A stretch of 7,299 bases of DNA from Pseudomonadota bacterium (GCA_023416135.1 JAEZIF010000037.1:1-7299), one strand, 5' to 3'. Counted from the stretch's first letter, positions 1 to 5,412 are shown. Numbers and translations: made by a program. Notes: generated by a model not told the origin, from the letters alone.

Positions 1-831
1 TACGCCATAGAATACGATCATATCGACCCGCGGGAACTCAAGGCTACTCTGGAGACGCGCAAGGTCCCCGGACTGTACATGGCCGGGCAGATCAACGGCA
101 CCACAGGCTATGAGGAAGCAGCCGCGCAGGGGCTTGTTGCCGGCCTGAATGCGGCCCTGACGAAGCCGTTTGTCGTCGATCGGGCCGAGGGCTATCTCGG
201 GGTTCTTATCGATGACTTGGTCAGCCTGGGGGTTACCGAGCCTTACCGGATGTTCACGTCCCGGGCCGAGTACCGTCTATGGCTGCGCGCCGACAATGCC
301 GACCGGCGCCTGACGCCGCGCGGCCTGGAGATCGGCTGTATCCAGGCCGAGCGTCGGGCGATGTTTCACGTGAAACAATCGGCGCTTGTCCAAGCCCGGG
401 ATCTCGCGACAAGCCTGAAGCTCAGTCCATCGGCCCTGGCCAAGCGGGGTGTTGCCATCAACCAGGACGGCGTTCTTCGGTCGGCCTTGGAACTGCTCGC
501 CTATCCGGACGTCGATTGGGGTCTCCTTGTCCGCCTCTGGCCCGACCTCGCGTCGACAAGTGCGGATATCGCCGAGCAACTGACTATCGACGCCCGGTAC
601 GATGGCTACCTTGACCGCCAGCGCATGGACATCGCGGCCTATCGTCGGGATGAGGCATTAGAGTTGCCTGCGGATCTCGACTACCGGGGCGTTGGCGGTC
701 TGTCCAACGAGGTGCGGCAGATACTCGAGACCCATCGGCCGGCTACTCTGGGCCAGGCGGCCCGGATTTCGGGGATTACGCCGGCAGCCCTGGTCGGTCT
801 CCTGAAGTACGTGCGCCGCCGGGCGGCGTAG
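1..831 (+). CDS. mnmG: MnmG (GidA), tRNA uridine-5-carboxymethylaminomethyl modification enzyme, C-terminal part
   Basis: This is the last 276 residues of the FAD-dependent MnmG, which works with the GTPase MnmE to place the carboxymethylaminomethyl group on the wobble uridine of certain tRNAs in the cytoplasm. The frame is open from base 1, so the gene starts upstream. Visible family signatures are GLYMAGQINGTTGYEEAAAQG (residues 24-44 of the fragment; FAD-domain end), EPYRMFTSRAEYRL (80-93) with DNADRRLTPRGLEIG after it, and the C-terminal helical domain with LPADLDYRGVGGLSNEVRQ and a GITPAALVGLLKYVRRR end. That C-terminal domain is the part expected to contact MnmE and tRNA. Residues 121-126 (MFHVKQ) are encoded by a perfect parS site, so this stretch is constrained by DNA function as well as by protein. 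The gene uses ATA, CTA and TTA codons more freely than the minus-strand genes at the right end. The next gene, rsmG, follows after about 176 bp. Identification is firm. Confidence 0.97.
   Translation, partial: YAIEYDHIDPRELKATLETRKVPGLYMAGQINGTTGYEEAAAQGLVAGLNAALTKPFVVDRAEGYLGVLIDDLVSLGVTEPYRMFTSRAEYRLWLRADNADRRLTPRGLEIGCIQAERRAMFHVKQSALVQARDLATSLKLSPSALAKRGVAINQDGVLRSALELLAYPDVDWGLLVRLWPDLASTSADIAEQLTIDARYDGYLDRQRMDIAAYRRDEALELPADLDYRGVGGLSNEVRQILETHRPATLGQAARISGITPAALVGLLKYVRRRAA
362..377. promoter_or_regulatory. parS: parS site 1 (ParB binding site) inside mnmG
   Basis: The sequence TGTTTCACGTGAAACA is a perfect 16-bp palindrome and matches the bacterial chromosomal parS consensus exactly. 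ParB binds such sites, loads as a CTP-dependent clamp and spreads to form the partition complex moved by ParA. The palindrome does not extend beyond 16 bp (A on both flanks). It is read in frame as part of MFHVKQ in MnmG. ParB is encoded about 2 kb downstream. Confidence 0.95.
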
Positions 832-1007
832 GTGGCTCGGACCCAAAGCCATCGCCGCCTGGGGCTGGTTCTGCTTCGACTTCGACCGTTTTCGCGTCCT
901 CTTGACGAATCGTACGAATCGCGGGGTCCGAAGGGATGGGTGTCGCAATTGGTGCCGCTGGCCCGTCGGGACCCGCCTTTGGGAAGCCCCACGGGGCGCA
1001 GTTCACA
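832..1007. other. mnmG-rsmG intergenic spacer with two GANTC sites
   Basis: This is 176 bp between the mnmG stop and the preferred rsmG start. No convincing sigma-70 promoter or terminator is visible: a TTGACG lies at 902-907 but has no matching -10 at normal spacing. Two GAATC motifs (907-911 and 916-920), potential CcrM methylation sites, flank a short TCGTACGA palindrome. A short GCCCC-AC-GGGGC inverted repeat at 986-997 sits just before the rsmG start. If rsmG instead starts at 936, the second half of this spacer would be coding. A function for the spacer is not established. Confidence 0.4.
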
Positions 1008-1700
1008 ATGAGCGGCCGGAATCTGTTCCTGCGGGGCGTGCGGGATCTTGAAGTCGATGTTTCACGTGAAACATCGGACAGGCTCGAAGCCCTGGTCACC
1101 ACGCTGGTCCGTTGGCAAAAGGCCATCAATCTAGTCAGCCGAACCACGATCGAAGACGTCTGGACCCGGCATATCCTGGACTCTGCCCAGCTGGCGCCAC
1201 TGATACCGCCCGAGGCTAAAAGCCTCGCCGACCTGGGCAGTGGCGGAGGATTCCCGGGCTTGGTCCTGGCGGCCTTGCGTCCGGCCCTCGACATGACCCT
1301 TATAGAGGTCGATGCCCGCAAAGCGGCGTTCCTGGGTGAGGCCGGCCGGCGTATGGGCCTGCTAAAGCAGCCCAGGGTCGTCATCGGCCGCATCGAGGAG
1401 GCGCCGGCAGCAAATGCCGATGTCGTGACGGCACGGGCCCTGGCGCCGCTCGGGCAGTTGCTTAGTTGGGCCGCTCGGCATCGCGCTGATAACGCTATTT
1501 GCCTTTTCCACAAGGGGAAGGGGTGGCAGGCGGAGTTGACTGAGGCCATGAAGGACTGGGACATTCCCTGCCAACCCCTCAGCAGCATAACAGACAGTGA
1601 CGCCGTCATCCTCCGAATCGGCTCCTACACCCCCGCGACAGCAGATATTCGCGATCGCGAACCAAAAGGGCGGCGTCGGGAAGACCACGACCGCGATTAA
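1008..1700 (+). CDS. rsmG: RsmG (GidB), 16S rRNA (guanine-N7)-methyltransferase
   Basis: RsmG is a cytoplasmic SAM-dependent enzyme that methylates N7 of G527 (E. coli numbering) in 16S rRNA. From the ATG at 1008 the protein has 230 residues. The SAM-binding loop DLGSGGGFPG is at 75-84, the family pattern RWQKAINLVSR with RHILDSAQL at 35-63, and TARALAPLGQLLSWA and LFHKGKGWQAELTEA follow. An ATG at 936 is in frame, but its extra 24 residues look unlike the family, and alphaproteobacterial RsmG usually begins shortly before the VSRET motif, so 1008 is preferred. A weak GGGG lies 11 bases before it. VSRET (18-22) is encoded by a parS site. The tail is odd: after VILRIG, near the usual end of the family, about 25 polar residues (DREPKGRRREDHDRD at the end) are read from the parA Walker A region in another frame. 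Residues 197-230 overlap parA. Confidence 0.92.
   Translation: MSGRNLFLRGVRDLEVDVSRETSDRLEALVTTLVRWQKAINLVSRTTIEDVWTRHILDSAQLAPLIPPEAKSLADLGSGGGFPGLVLAALRPALDMTLIEVDARKAAFLGEAGRRMGLLKQPRVVIGRIEEAPAANADVVTARALAPLGQLLSWAARHRADNAICLFHKGKGWQAELTEAMKDWDIPCQPLSSITDSDAVILRIGSYTPATADIRDREPKGRRREDHDRD
1055..1076. promoter_or_regulatory. parS: parS site 2 (ParB binding site) inside rsmG
   Basis: The 16-bp core TGTTTCACGTGAAACA at 1058-1073 is identical to the site in mnmG. Here the perfect dyad extends three bases on each side, to 22 bp in all. The core is translated in frame as part of DVSRET near the N-terminus of RsmG. It lies 696 bp from site 1 (core to core) and about 540 bp before parA. Two identical sites this close to parAB make a centromere-like cluster. 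Confidence 0.96.
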
Positions 1701-2448
1701 CCTCGCCACGGCGCTCGCCGCCGTCGGCGAGACGGTGCTTCTGATTGATCTCGATCCGCAGGGCAACGCCTCCACCGGGCTGGGTGTGGGTAGAAATGAG
1801 CGCTCACCCGGTTCATATGAGTTCCTGCTCGGCCTGTCGCCCCTCGCCGAGTGCGTTCGCCCCTCTCAGATTCCGGGCCTTTCGGTAATGCCGGCTTCGG
1901 TCTCCCTGGCTGGTGCGGAAATCGAGCTGATCGACGTCGATCGTCGCGAGCACCGTCTGGACGGCGCCCTCAATACCGCGGGGACCGACGCGCGCGAACG
2001 CTGGACCACCATCCTGATCGATTGCCCACCCTCGCTCGGGCTCGTGACCCTGAACGCGTTGGTCGCCGTCGATGCCATCCTGGTGCCGCTTCAGGCCGAA
2101 TTCCTGGCGCTGGAAGGCATCGGCGCCCTGTCCAACACCGTGGCAAGAATCAAGAAGAGCCTCAATCCCAAGCTGCACATCGCCGGTGTCGTGCTGACCA
2201 TGGTCGATCGTCGCATGACCTTGAGCCAGCAGGTCGAAGCCGACGTGCGCGCGCATTTCGGCGAGCTGGTGTTCGGAACGACCATTCCGCGCAACGTGCG
2301 CATTGCCGAAGCACCCTCGCATGGTCTGCCCGTGCTGATCTACGACAATGCCTGCGCCGGCGCCCAGGCTTACATCCTGCTGGCGAGCGAGTTCATCCGC
2401 CGCCGGCGCAATGCAACTATCGAGGCCACTCATGAGCCTGCCTCCTAA
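1597..2448 (+). CDS. parA: ParA (Soj family) chromosome-partitioning ATPase
   Basis: ParA binds DNA non-specifically in its ATP-bound dimer form and moves ParB-parS complexes. The 283-residue product has the deviant Walker A motif KGGVGKTT at 24-31, Walker A' DLDPQGNAS at 51-59 and Walker B ILIDCPP at 139-145, then the family sequences PLQAEFLALEGI and VRIAEAPSHGLPV. The start is a GTG. It is nearly forced, because an in-frame TAA lies at 1588-1590 and no other start occurs before the Walker A motif. No clear Shine-Dalgarno precedes it, which fits translation coupled to rsmG, whose reading frame continues 104 bp into parA. The 3' end overlaps parB by 17 bp. Length and motif order match chromosomal Soj-type ParA, not longer plasmid ParA proteins with N-terminal helix-turn-helix domains. 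Assignment is firm. Confidence 0.97.
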   Translation: MTPSSSESAPTPPRQQIFAIANQKGGVGKTTTAINLATALAAVGETVLLIDLDPQGNASTGLGVGRNERSPGSYEFLLGLSPLAECVRPSQIPGLSVMPASVSLAGAEIELIDVDRREHRLDGALNTAGTDARERWTTILIDCPPSLGLVTLNALVAVDAILVPLQAEFLALEGIGALSNTVARIKKSLNPKLHIAGVVLTMVDRRMTLSQQVEADVRAHFGELVFGTTIPRNVRIAEAPSHGLPVLIYDNACAGAQAYILLASEFIRRRRNATIEATHEPAS

Positions 2449-3388
2449 GCCGCGCGGCCTGGGCCGAGGCCTATCCGCACTTCTGGGCGACGACGAAGTC
2501 GCCGCCACGGTGGCACCCGCGCCGCCGCCTCCACCACCATCAACGCCACCGCCTTCGGAAACGCCTGCGCCGGCGGCGCGGCCTGCAGCCGCCCGGGTGC
2601 CGCTCACCCTGCCGATCGGCCAGCTCAAAGCCGGCCGCATGCAGCCGCGCACGACGTTCGAGGATATGGAGGCGTTGGTCGCCTCGGTGAAAGAGTTCGG
2701 CCTATTACAACCTATACTGGTAAGACCGGTTGCGGGCCAGACCGATTCCTATGAGATCGTCGCAGGCGAGCGGCGCTGGCGCGCCGCGCAGAAGGCGCAG
2801 CTGCACGAAGTGCCGGTCGTGGTACGCAACATGGGCGACCAGGACGCCCTGCAGCTCGGCCTGATCGAGAACCTGCAGCGCTCCGACCTCACGGTGATCG
2901 ACGAGGCGCTGGGCTATCGCCGCCTGTCCGACGAATTCAAACAGACCCAGGAAGAAATTTCGAAGACAGTGGGCAAGAGCCGCCCGCACGTCGCCAACAC
3001 GGTCCGGCTCCTAGACCTGCCGGGAGCGGTGCAGGACATGGTCCGGCGCGGCGATTTGAGCGCTGGTCAGGCGCGTGCCCTGATCGGCGTGCCCGATCCG
3101 CTGGTCATGGCCCAGCGTGCGATCGACGAGAAGCTGACGGCGCGAGATCTCGAGCGAATGGGCGGCGAACTCAAGTCGAAGGCCAAGGGCGACGCGCGGC
3201 CCAAGGCCAATGGCGGTGGCAGCAGCAAGAGCGCGGACACCAAAGCGCTTGAGAGGCGTATCGAGGAAGCGCTCGGTCTCAAGGCCGATCTGAAACTGCG
3301 TGGGTTGGGCGAGCAAAGTCTGCTCACCCTGGAGATCCGCGACTTCGACCAGCTCGACACGGTCGTGGAACGGCTGACGCGGCGCTAA
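2432..3388 (+). CDS. parB: ParB (Spo0J family) centromere-binding CTPase
   Basis: ParB binds parS, hydrolyses CTP as a sliding clamp and stimulates ParA. From the ATG at 2432 the product has 318 residues. The order is: ParA-interacting tip PRGLGRGLSALLG (7-19); a proline/alanine-rich linker (about 28-56, with six consecutive prolines); the N-terminal domain with IGQLKAGRMQPR, GLLQPILVRP (90-99), GERRWRA (112-118, CTP-binding) and ENLQRSDL (146-153); a helix-turn-helix around 173-194 (EEISKTVGKSRPHVANTVRLL); a lysine/glycine/serine-rich linker (249-270); and a C-terminal dimerisation domain. An in-frame upstream start at 2348 would add 28 residues read from parA in a second frame and lacking family character, so 2432 was chosen. 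It overlaps the end of parA by 17 bp, which implies translational coupling. Codons 91-100 are unusually AT-rich at third positions compared with the rest of the gene. Confidence 0.97.
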   Translation: MSLPPKPRGLGRGLSALLGDDEVAATVAPAPPPPPPSTPPPSETPAPAARPAAARVPLTLPIGQLKAGRMQPRTTFEDMEALVASVKEFGLLQPILVRPVAGQTDSYEIVAGERRWRAAQKAQLHEVPVVVRNMGDQDALQLGLIENLQRSDLTVIDEALGYRRLSDEFKQTQEEISKTVGKSRPHVANTVRLLDLPGAVQDMVRRGDLSAGQARALIGVPDPLVMAQRAIDEKLTARDLERMGGELKSKAKGDARPKANGGGSSKSADTKALERRIEEALGLKADLKLRGLGEQSLLTLEIRDFDQLDTVVERLTRR

Positions 3389-3418
3389 CCAGAAATTACG
3401 GTCGAGGTAATCGCCGCC

Positions 3419-3577
3419 ATGCGCCTGGTGCTGATCATCGGCGGCGCGTGGCTCGCCATGACGCTCACCGGCAGCGTCACGCTGGCCTTCGCCGCGATTG
3501 CCGTCGGCATCGGCTCGTTCGCGGTGGGCCTGCTCATGGTAATGCGAACCAAACTCAGCCGACTGAAATCCTCGTAA
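3419..3577 (+). CDS. Small predicted membrane protein, 52 residues, unknown function
   Basis: This short frame is not recognised as any named family. It begins 30 bp after the parB stop, in the same frame as parB, with ATG at 3419 and a GAGGT at 3404-3408 (spacing about 10) as a plausible ribosome site. The product starts MRLVLIIGGAWLAMTL and continues as an almost uninterrupted hydrophobic stretch to residue 42. TGS at 17-19 probably forms a turn, giving two transmembrane helices (about 3-16 and 20-42). The tail RTKLSRLKSS is positively charged, which predicts a cytoplasmic C-terminus and, with two helices, a cytoplasmic N-terminus. It might be co-transcribed with parAB. Translation is inferred only from the start, the ribosome site and the coherent hydrophobic composition. 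It could also be non-coding. Confidence 0.5.
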   Translation: MRLVLIIGGAWLAMTLTGSVTLAFAAIAVGIGSFAVGLLMVMRTKLSRLKSS

Positions 3578-3620
3578 CACCTTCGACATGTCGCCTGACG
3601 AGTGGGCCCGGCGGTCTGGA

Positions 3621-3637
3621 ACCTGCGTGCGGCAGGT
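3621..3637 (+). terminator. Possible hairpin after the small membrane ORF, no T-tract
   Basis: ACCTGC at 3621-3626 and GCAGGT at 3632-3637 form a 6-bp stem around a 5-base loop, about 44 bp after the small ORF. It could weaken transcription running from parB into the ferritin gene. No run of T follows, so it is not a canonical intrinsic terminator. Treat as weak. Confidence 0.2.
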
Positions 3638-3677
3638 GACGTTTACCGGTCCGGCCGGTCGCACTAGGGTGAACGTC
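3638..3677 (+). promoter_or_regulatory. Nested inverted repeats in the EncFtn leader
   Basis: GACGTT (3638-3643) pairs with AACGTC (3672-3677), and inside it ACCGG (3645-3649) pairs with CCGGT (3655-3659). The block ends immediately before the Shine-Dalgarno of the ferritin gene. It could be an operator or an RNA hairpin in the leader. A poor promoter candidate, TTTACC at 3642-3647 and TAGGGT at 3666-3671 with an 18-bp gap, overlaps it. No Fur-, Irr- or RirA-type iron box is recognisable. This is inference from symmetry only. Confidence 0.22.
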
Positions 3678-3683
3678 GGAGGG
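3678..3683 (+). promoter_or_regulatory. Strong ribosome binding site of the EncFtn gene
   Basis: GGAGGG lies 7 bases before the ATG at 3691. This is close to the ideal anti-16S match and spacing, and it supports that start. Confidence 0.75.
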
Positions 3684-3690
3684 TGAAGTC

Positions 3691-4080
3691 ATGTCCAGTG
3701 AATCGCTGCACGAAGACGCCGGCAAGCTCGGCCCGGAAGTCATCGACCAGCACCGCGCCATCGTCTCGCTGATGGAGGAGCTGGAGGCCGTCGACTGGTA
3801 CAATCAGCGCGCCAAGGCCACGAGCAATCCCGACCTGCGCGCCATCCTCGAGCACAATCGCGACGAGGAAAAGGAGCACGCGGCGATGGCCCTGGAATGG
3901 CTGCGCCGCAGCGACCCCACCCTGTCGCAGCATCTCAAGACCTTCCTGTTCACCGACGGCCCGATCACTGGTATCGAGGCGACGATGGACGAGAAGGACA
4001 CGGCCGGAAGTGCTGCCGACACCGATGGCAGCCTTGGCATCGGCAGCCTGCGCAAGGCGAAGGGGGAGTACCGTAAATGA
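3691..4080 (+). CDS. Encapsulated ferritin (EncFtn), encapsulin cargo ferroxidase
   Basis: EncFtn oxidises Fe(II) and delivers the mineral into an encapsulin shell. The 129-residue protein is a half-ferritin: two helices (about 16-42 and 47-73) instead of the four-helix bundle. In characterised homologues this assembles into a ring-shaped decamer with the iron site formed across subunits. The stretch HRAIVSLMEELEAVDWYNQR (21-40) and DEEKEHAAMALEWLRR (58-73) match Rhodospirillum rubrum EncFtn nearly residue for residue. The ferroxidase residues known there as E32, E62 and H65 correspond to E30, E60 and H63 here; E29, E32, W36 and Y37 are also kept. After a flexible acidic linker, GSLGIGSLRK (113-122) is the cargo-loading peptide that binds the inner shell surface. 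Seven more residues, rich in lysine, follow it. The stop overlaps the encapsulin start by 4 bp, so cargo and shell are co-translated. Identification is by motif recognition and is strong. Confidence 0.95.
   Translation: MSSESLHEDAGKLGPEVIDQHRAIVSLMEELEAVDWYNQRAKATSNPDLRAILEHNRDEEKEHAAMALEWLRRSDPTLSQHLKTFLFTDGPITGIEATMDEKDTAGSAADTDGSLGIGSLRKAKGEYRK
4061..4068 (+). promoter_or_regulatory. Strong ribosome binding site of the encapsulin gene
   Basis: AGGGGGAG lies inside the last codons of the ferritin gene, 8 bases before the encapsulin ATG at 4077. Together with the ATGA overlap it allows both coupled and independent initiation, which suits a shell protein needed in more copies than its cargo. 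Confidence 0.75.
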
Positions 4081-4898
4081 AGAACCATCTTTTTCGTGAT
4101 CGCGCGCCGATCACCGAAGCCGGTTGGGAAGAGATCGAGAAGGAGGCCAAGCGCACGTTGCGCGGCATGCTGGCCGCCCGGCGCGTGGTCGATTTCCGCG
4201 GACCGCTCGGATGGGACGACTCCGACGTCGAGCTCGGCCGCGCGGATCCCATCGCCGCGCCGCCGAGCGGCCCGGACGTGCAGGCGCGCCTGCGCCGCAT
4301 CCAGCCACTGGTCGAACTGCGCATTCCCTTCGAGGTGACCCGCGCCGAGCTCGACGCGATCGATCGCGGCGCGCGCGATCCGGACCTCGATTCGGTGATC
4401 GCTGCGGCACGCCAGATCGCCATCGCCGAGGACCGCGCGATCTTCCATGGCTACAAGGCAGCCCACATCACCGGTATTTGCGAGGCCGCGGCGTCGGCGG
4501 CCGTTCCGCTCGGCACCAGCCACGCCGACTATCCGGGCGCGGTGTCGACAGCGCTCACCAAGCTGCGCGACGACGGCATCGAGGGCCCGTTCGCCGTCGT
4601 GCTGAACGAGCAGCTCTACAAGGACCTCGCCGCGCGGACCGACAGCGGCTATCCGATCCTGAACCACGTCCAGCGGCTGGTCGACGGCGAGATCGTCTGG
4701 GCGGCCGGGCTCGATGGCGGCCTGGTGCTGTCCAAGCGTGGTGGCGACTTCGAGCTCACGGTCGGCCAGGACTTCTCGATTGGCTATCTCGACCACGACC
4801 TCGAGCGCGTGCGGCTCTACATCGAAGAGAGCTTCACCTTCCTGGTCCTGACCGACCAGGCCGCCATTCCGCTGACCGCCGACGGCAAGAAGGGCTGA
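4077..4898 (+). CDS. Family 1 encapsulin nanocompartment shell protein
   Basis: This is the structural protein of a protein-bounded organelle with the HK97 phage-capsid fold (older names: linocin M18 or CFP29 family). It has 273 residues, close to the family's usual length of about 265. The N-terminal MKNHLFRDRAPITEAGWEEIEKEAKRTL is the typical arm, whose inner face binds cargo peptides. GPLGW (42-46) leads to the E-loop region, and AEDRAIFHG (117-125) marks the P domain. The C-terminal half carries SGYPILNHVQRL, GEIVWA, LSKRGGDFELTVGQDFSIGYLDHD and FTFLVLTDQAAIPL, all strongly conserved in family 1. Shells of this size class with EncFtn cargo are T=1 with 60 subunits, and that is expected here by analogy. 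The ATG at 4077 overlaps the ferritin stop (ATGA). The stop at 4896-4898 is one base from the stop of the opposing hydrolase gene, leaving no intergenic terminator. No phage genes are nearby, so a prophage capsid is excluded. Confidence 0.96.
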   Translation: MKNHLFRDRAPITEAGWEEIEKEAKRTLRGMLAARRVVDFRGPLGWDDSDVELGRADPIAAPPSGPDVQARLRRIQPLVELRIPFEVTRAELDAIDRGARDPDLDSVIAAARQIAIAEDRAIFHGYKAAHITGICEAAASAAVPLGTSHADYPGAVSTALTKLRDDGIEGPFAVVLNEQLYKDLAARTDSGYPILNHVQRLVDGEIVWAAGLDGGLVLSKRGGDFELTVGQDFSIGYLDHDLERVRLYIEESFTFLVLTDQAAIPLTADGKKG

Positions 4899-4899
4899 C

Positions 4900-5412
4900 C
4901 TACTTCAGCTTGAACAGCGTGCGCACAAAGTCGCCGACCGCGGCCTGTGCCGCGGCGGTCGCGGCAGCATTGAGCACGATGCGCTCAGGATCGACCCGGG
5001 GATGCCTGGCCAGGATGTCGAGCGAACGATAGATGTCGAGTATGAAGTTCAGCCGGCCGAGCTGGGCCTGATTACCCGACGTCGAGACCAGGCCGGTGAA
5101 GCCGTCGATGGCGAAAGTCGACACTCCCATGGCGTTGAACAGCCGGTTCCAGGCATCGATGTTGGGGCCCATGCCTCCATGGATCAGCACGACCACGGGC
5201 AGCCGGCCCATGCCCTGGGCGATCCGGAATTGTCCGCTCACCGTCACCGCCTTGCCGTCCCGGTCGGTGAGGAAGTCGCCATCGCTCAAGGTCATCGACG
5301 GGATGGCGTGCAGCTCGGTGCGCTGGGCAATGTCGGCGGTCGGTGTCTCGGCGAAAGCGCTTGCCGGAACGAGTGCGGCCGCCAGCAGGGCGGCAACTGC
5401 GAACGTATTCAT
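4900..5412 (-). CDS. C-terminally truncated secreted alpha/beta-hydrolase-like protein (dienelactone hydrolase type), probable remnant
   Basis: From ATG at 5412-5410 the product has 170 residues. GGGAGG lies 5 bases upstream (5418-5423). Residues 1-21 are a clear signal peptide (hydrophobic core AALLAAALVP, cleavage expected after ASAFA), so export to the periplasm is predicted. PVVVLIHGGMGPNIDAW (72-88) is the oxyanion-side strand and HGG turn of the fold, and TSGNQAQLGRLNFILDIYRSLDILARHPRVDPERIVL (111-147) leads into where the G-x-S-x-G nucleophile elbow should be. Instead the sequence turns into NAAATAAAQAAVGDFVRTLFKLK and stops. The catalytic serine, acid and histidine and roughly the last 110-130 residues of a normal member are absent. 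The other reading frames there do not restore them. The gene follows holA by 11 bp and converges on the encapsulin gene. I consider it most likely an inactive remnant, though the signal peptide and ribosome site are intact. An in-frame start at 5472 exists but lies within holA and would bury the signal peptide. Confidence 0.72.
   Translation of the reverse strand: MNTFAVAALLAAALVPASAFAETPTADIAQRTELHAIPSMTLSDGDFLTDRDGKAVTVSGQFRIAQGMGRLPVVVLIHGGMGPNIDAWNRLFNAMGVSTFAIDGFTGLVSTSGNQAQLGRLNFILDIYRSLDILARHPRVDPERIVLNAAATAAAQAAVGDFVRTLFKLK
4938..4955. terminator. Hairpin possibly serving the convergent gene ends
   Basis: CCGCGGC (4938-4944) and GCCGCGG (4949-4955) form a perfect 7-bp GC stem with a 4-base loop, 39 bp past the encapsulin stop and inside the 3' end of the hydrolase gene. 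It could slow transcription in either direction. It has no T-tract, and a GC-rich alanine run can produce such symmetry by chance. Confidence 0.2.

Noticed and set aside
936..1007. Upstream rsmG start adding 24 residues
   Set aside because: The AAGGG before it touches the ATG, leaving no spacer, and the added residues are glycine/alanine/proline-rich and unlike RsmG N-termini.
1504..1512. TTTTCCACA, a DnaA-box-like 9-mer
   Set aside because: It is a single relaxed match inside rsmG codons for the conserved CLFHKG segment, with no cluster or AT-rich unwinding region, so it is not evidence of oriC in this window.
776..1609. 277-codon open frame on the minus strand opposite rsmG
   Set aside because: It is antisense to a well-supported gene, has low-complexity arginine/serine/proline composition and no family motif; long shadow frames are common in GC-rich DNA.
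1813..2652. 279-codon minus-strand frame opposite parA and parB
   Set aside because: It spans the junction of two real genes and has glycine runs that are the complement of the ParB proline-rich linker.
4077..4898. HK97-fold protein as a prophage capsid
   Set aside because: The sequence matches family 1 encapsulins, is coupled to an EncFtn cargo gene, and no portal, terminase, protease or tail genes are present.
4124..5032. 302-codon plus-strand frame overlapping encapsulin
   Set aside because: Its product is extremely arginine-rich and alternates with the encapsulin frame, which has clear family motifs; a GC shadow.
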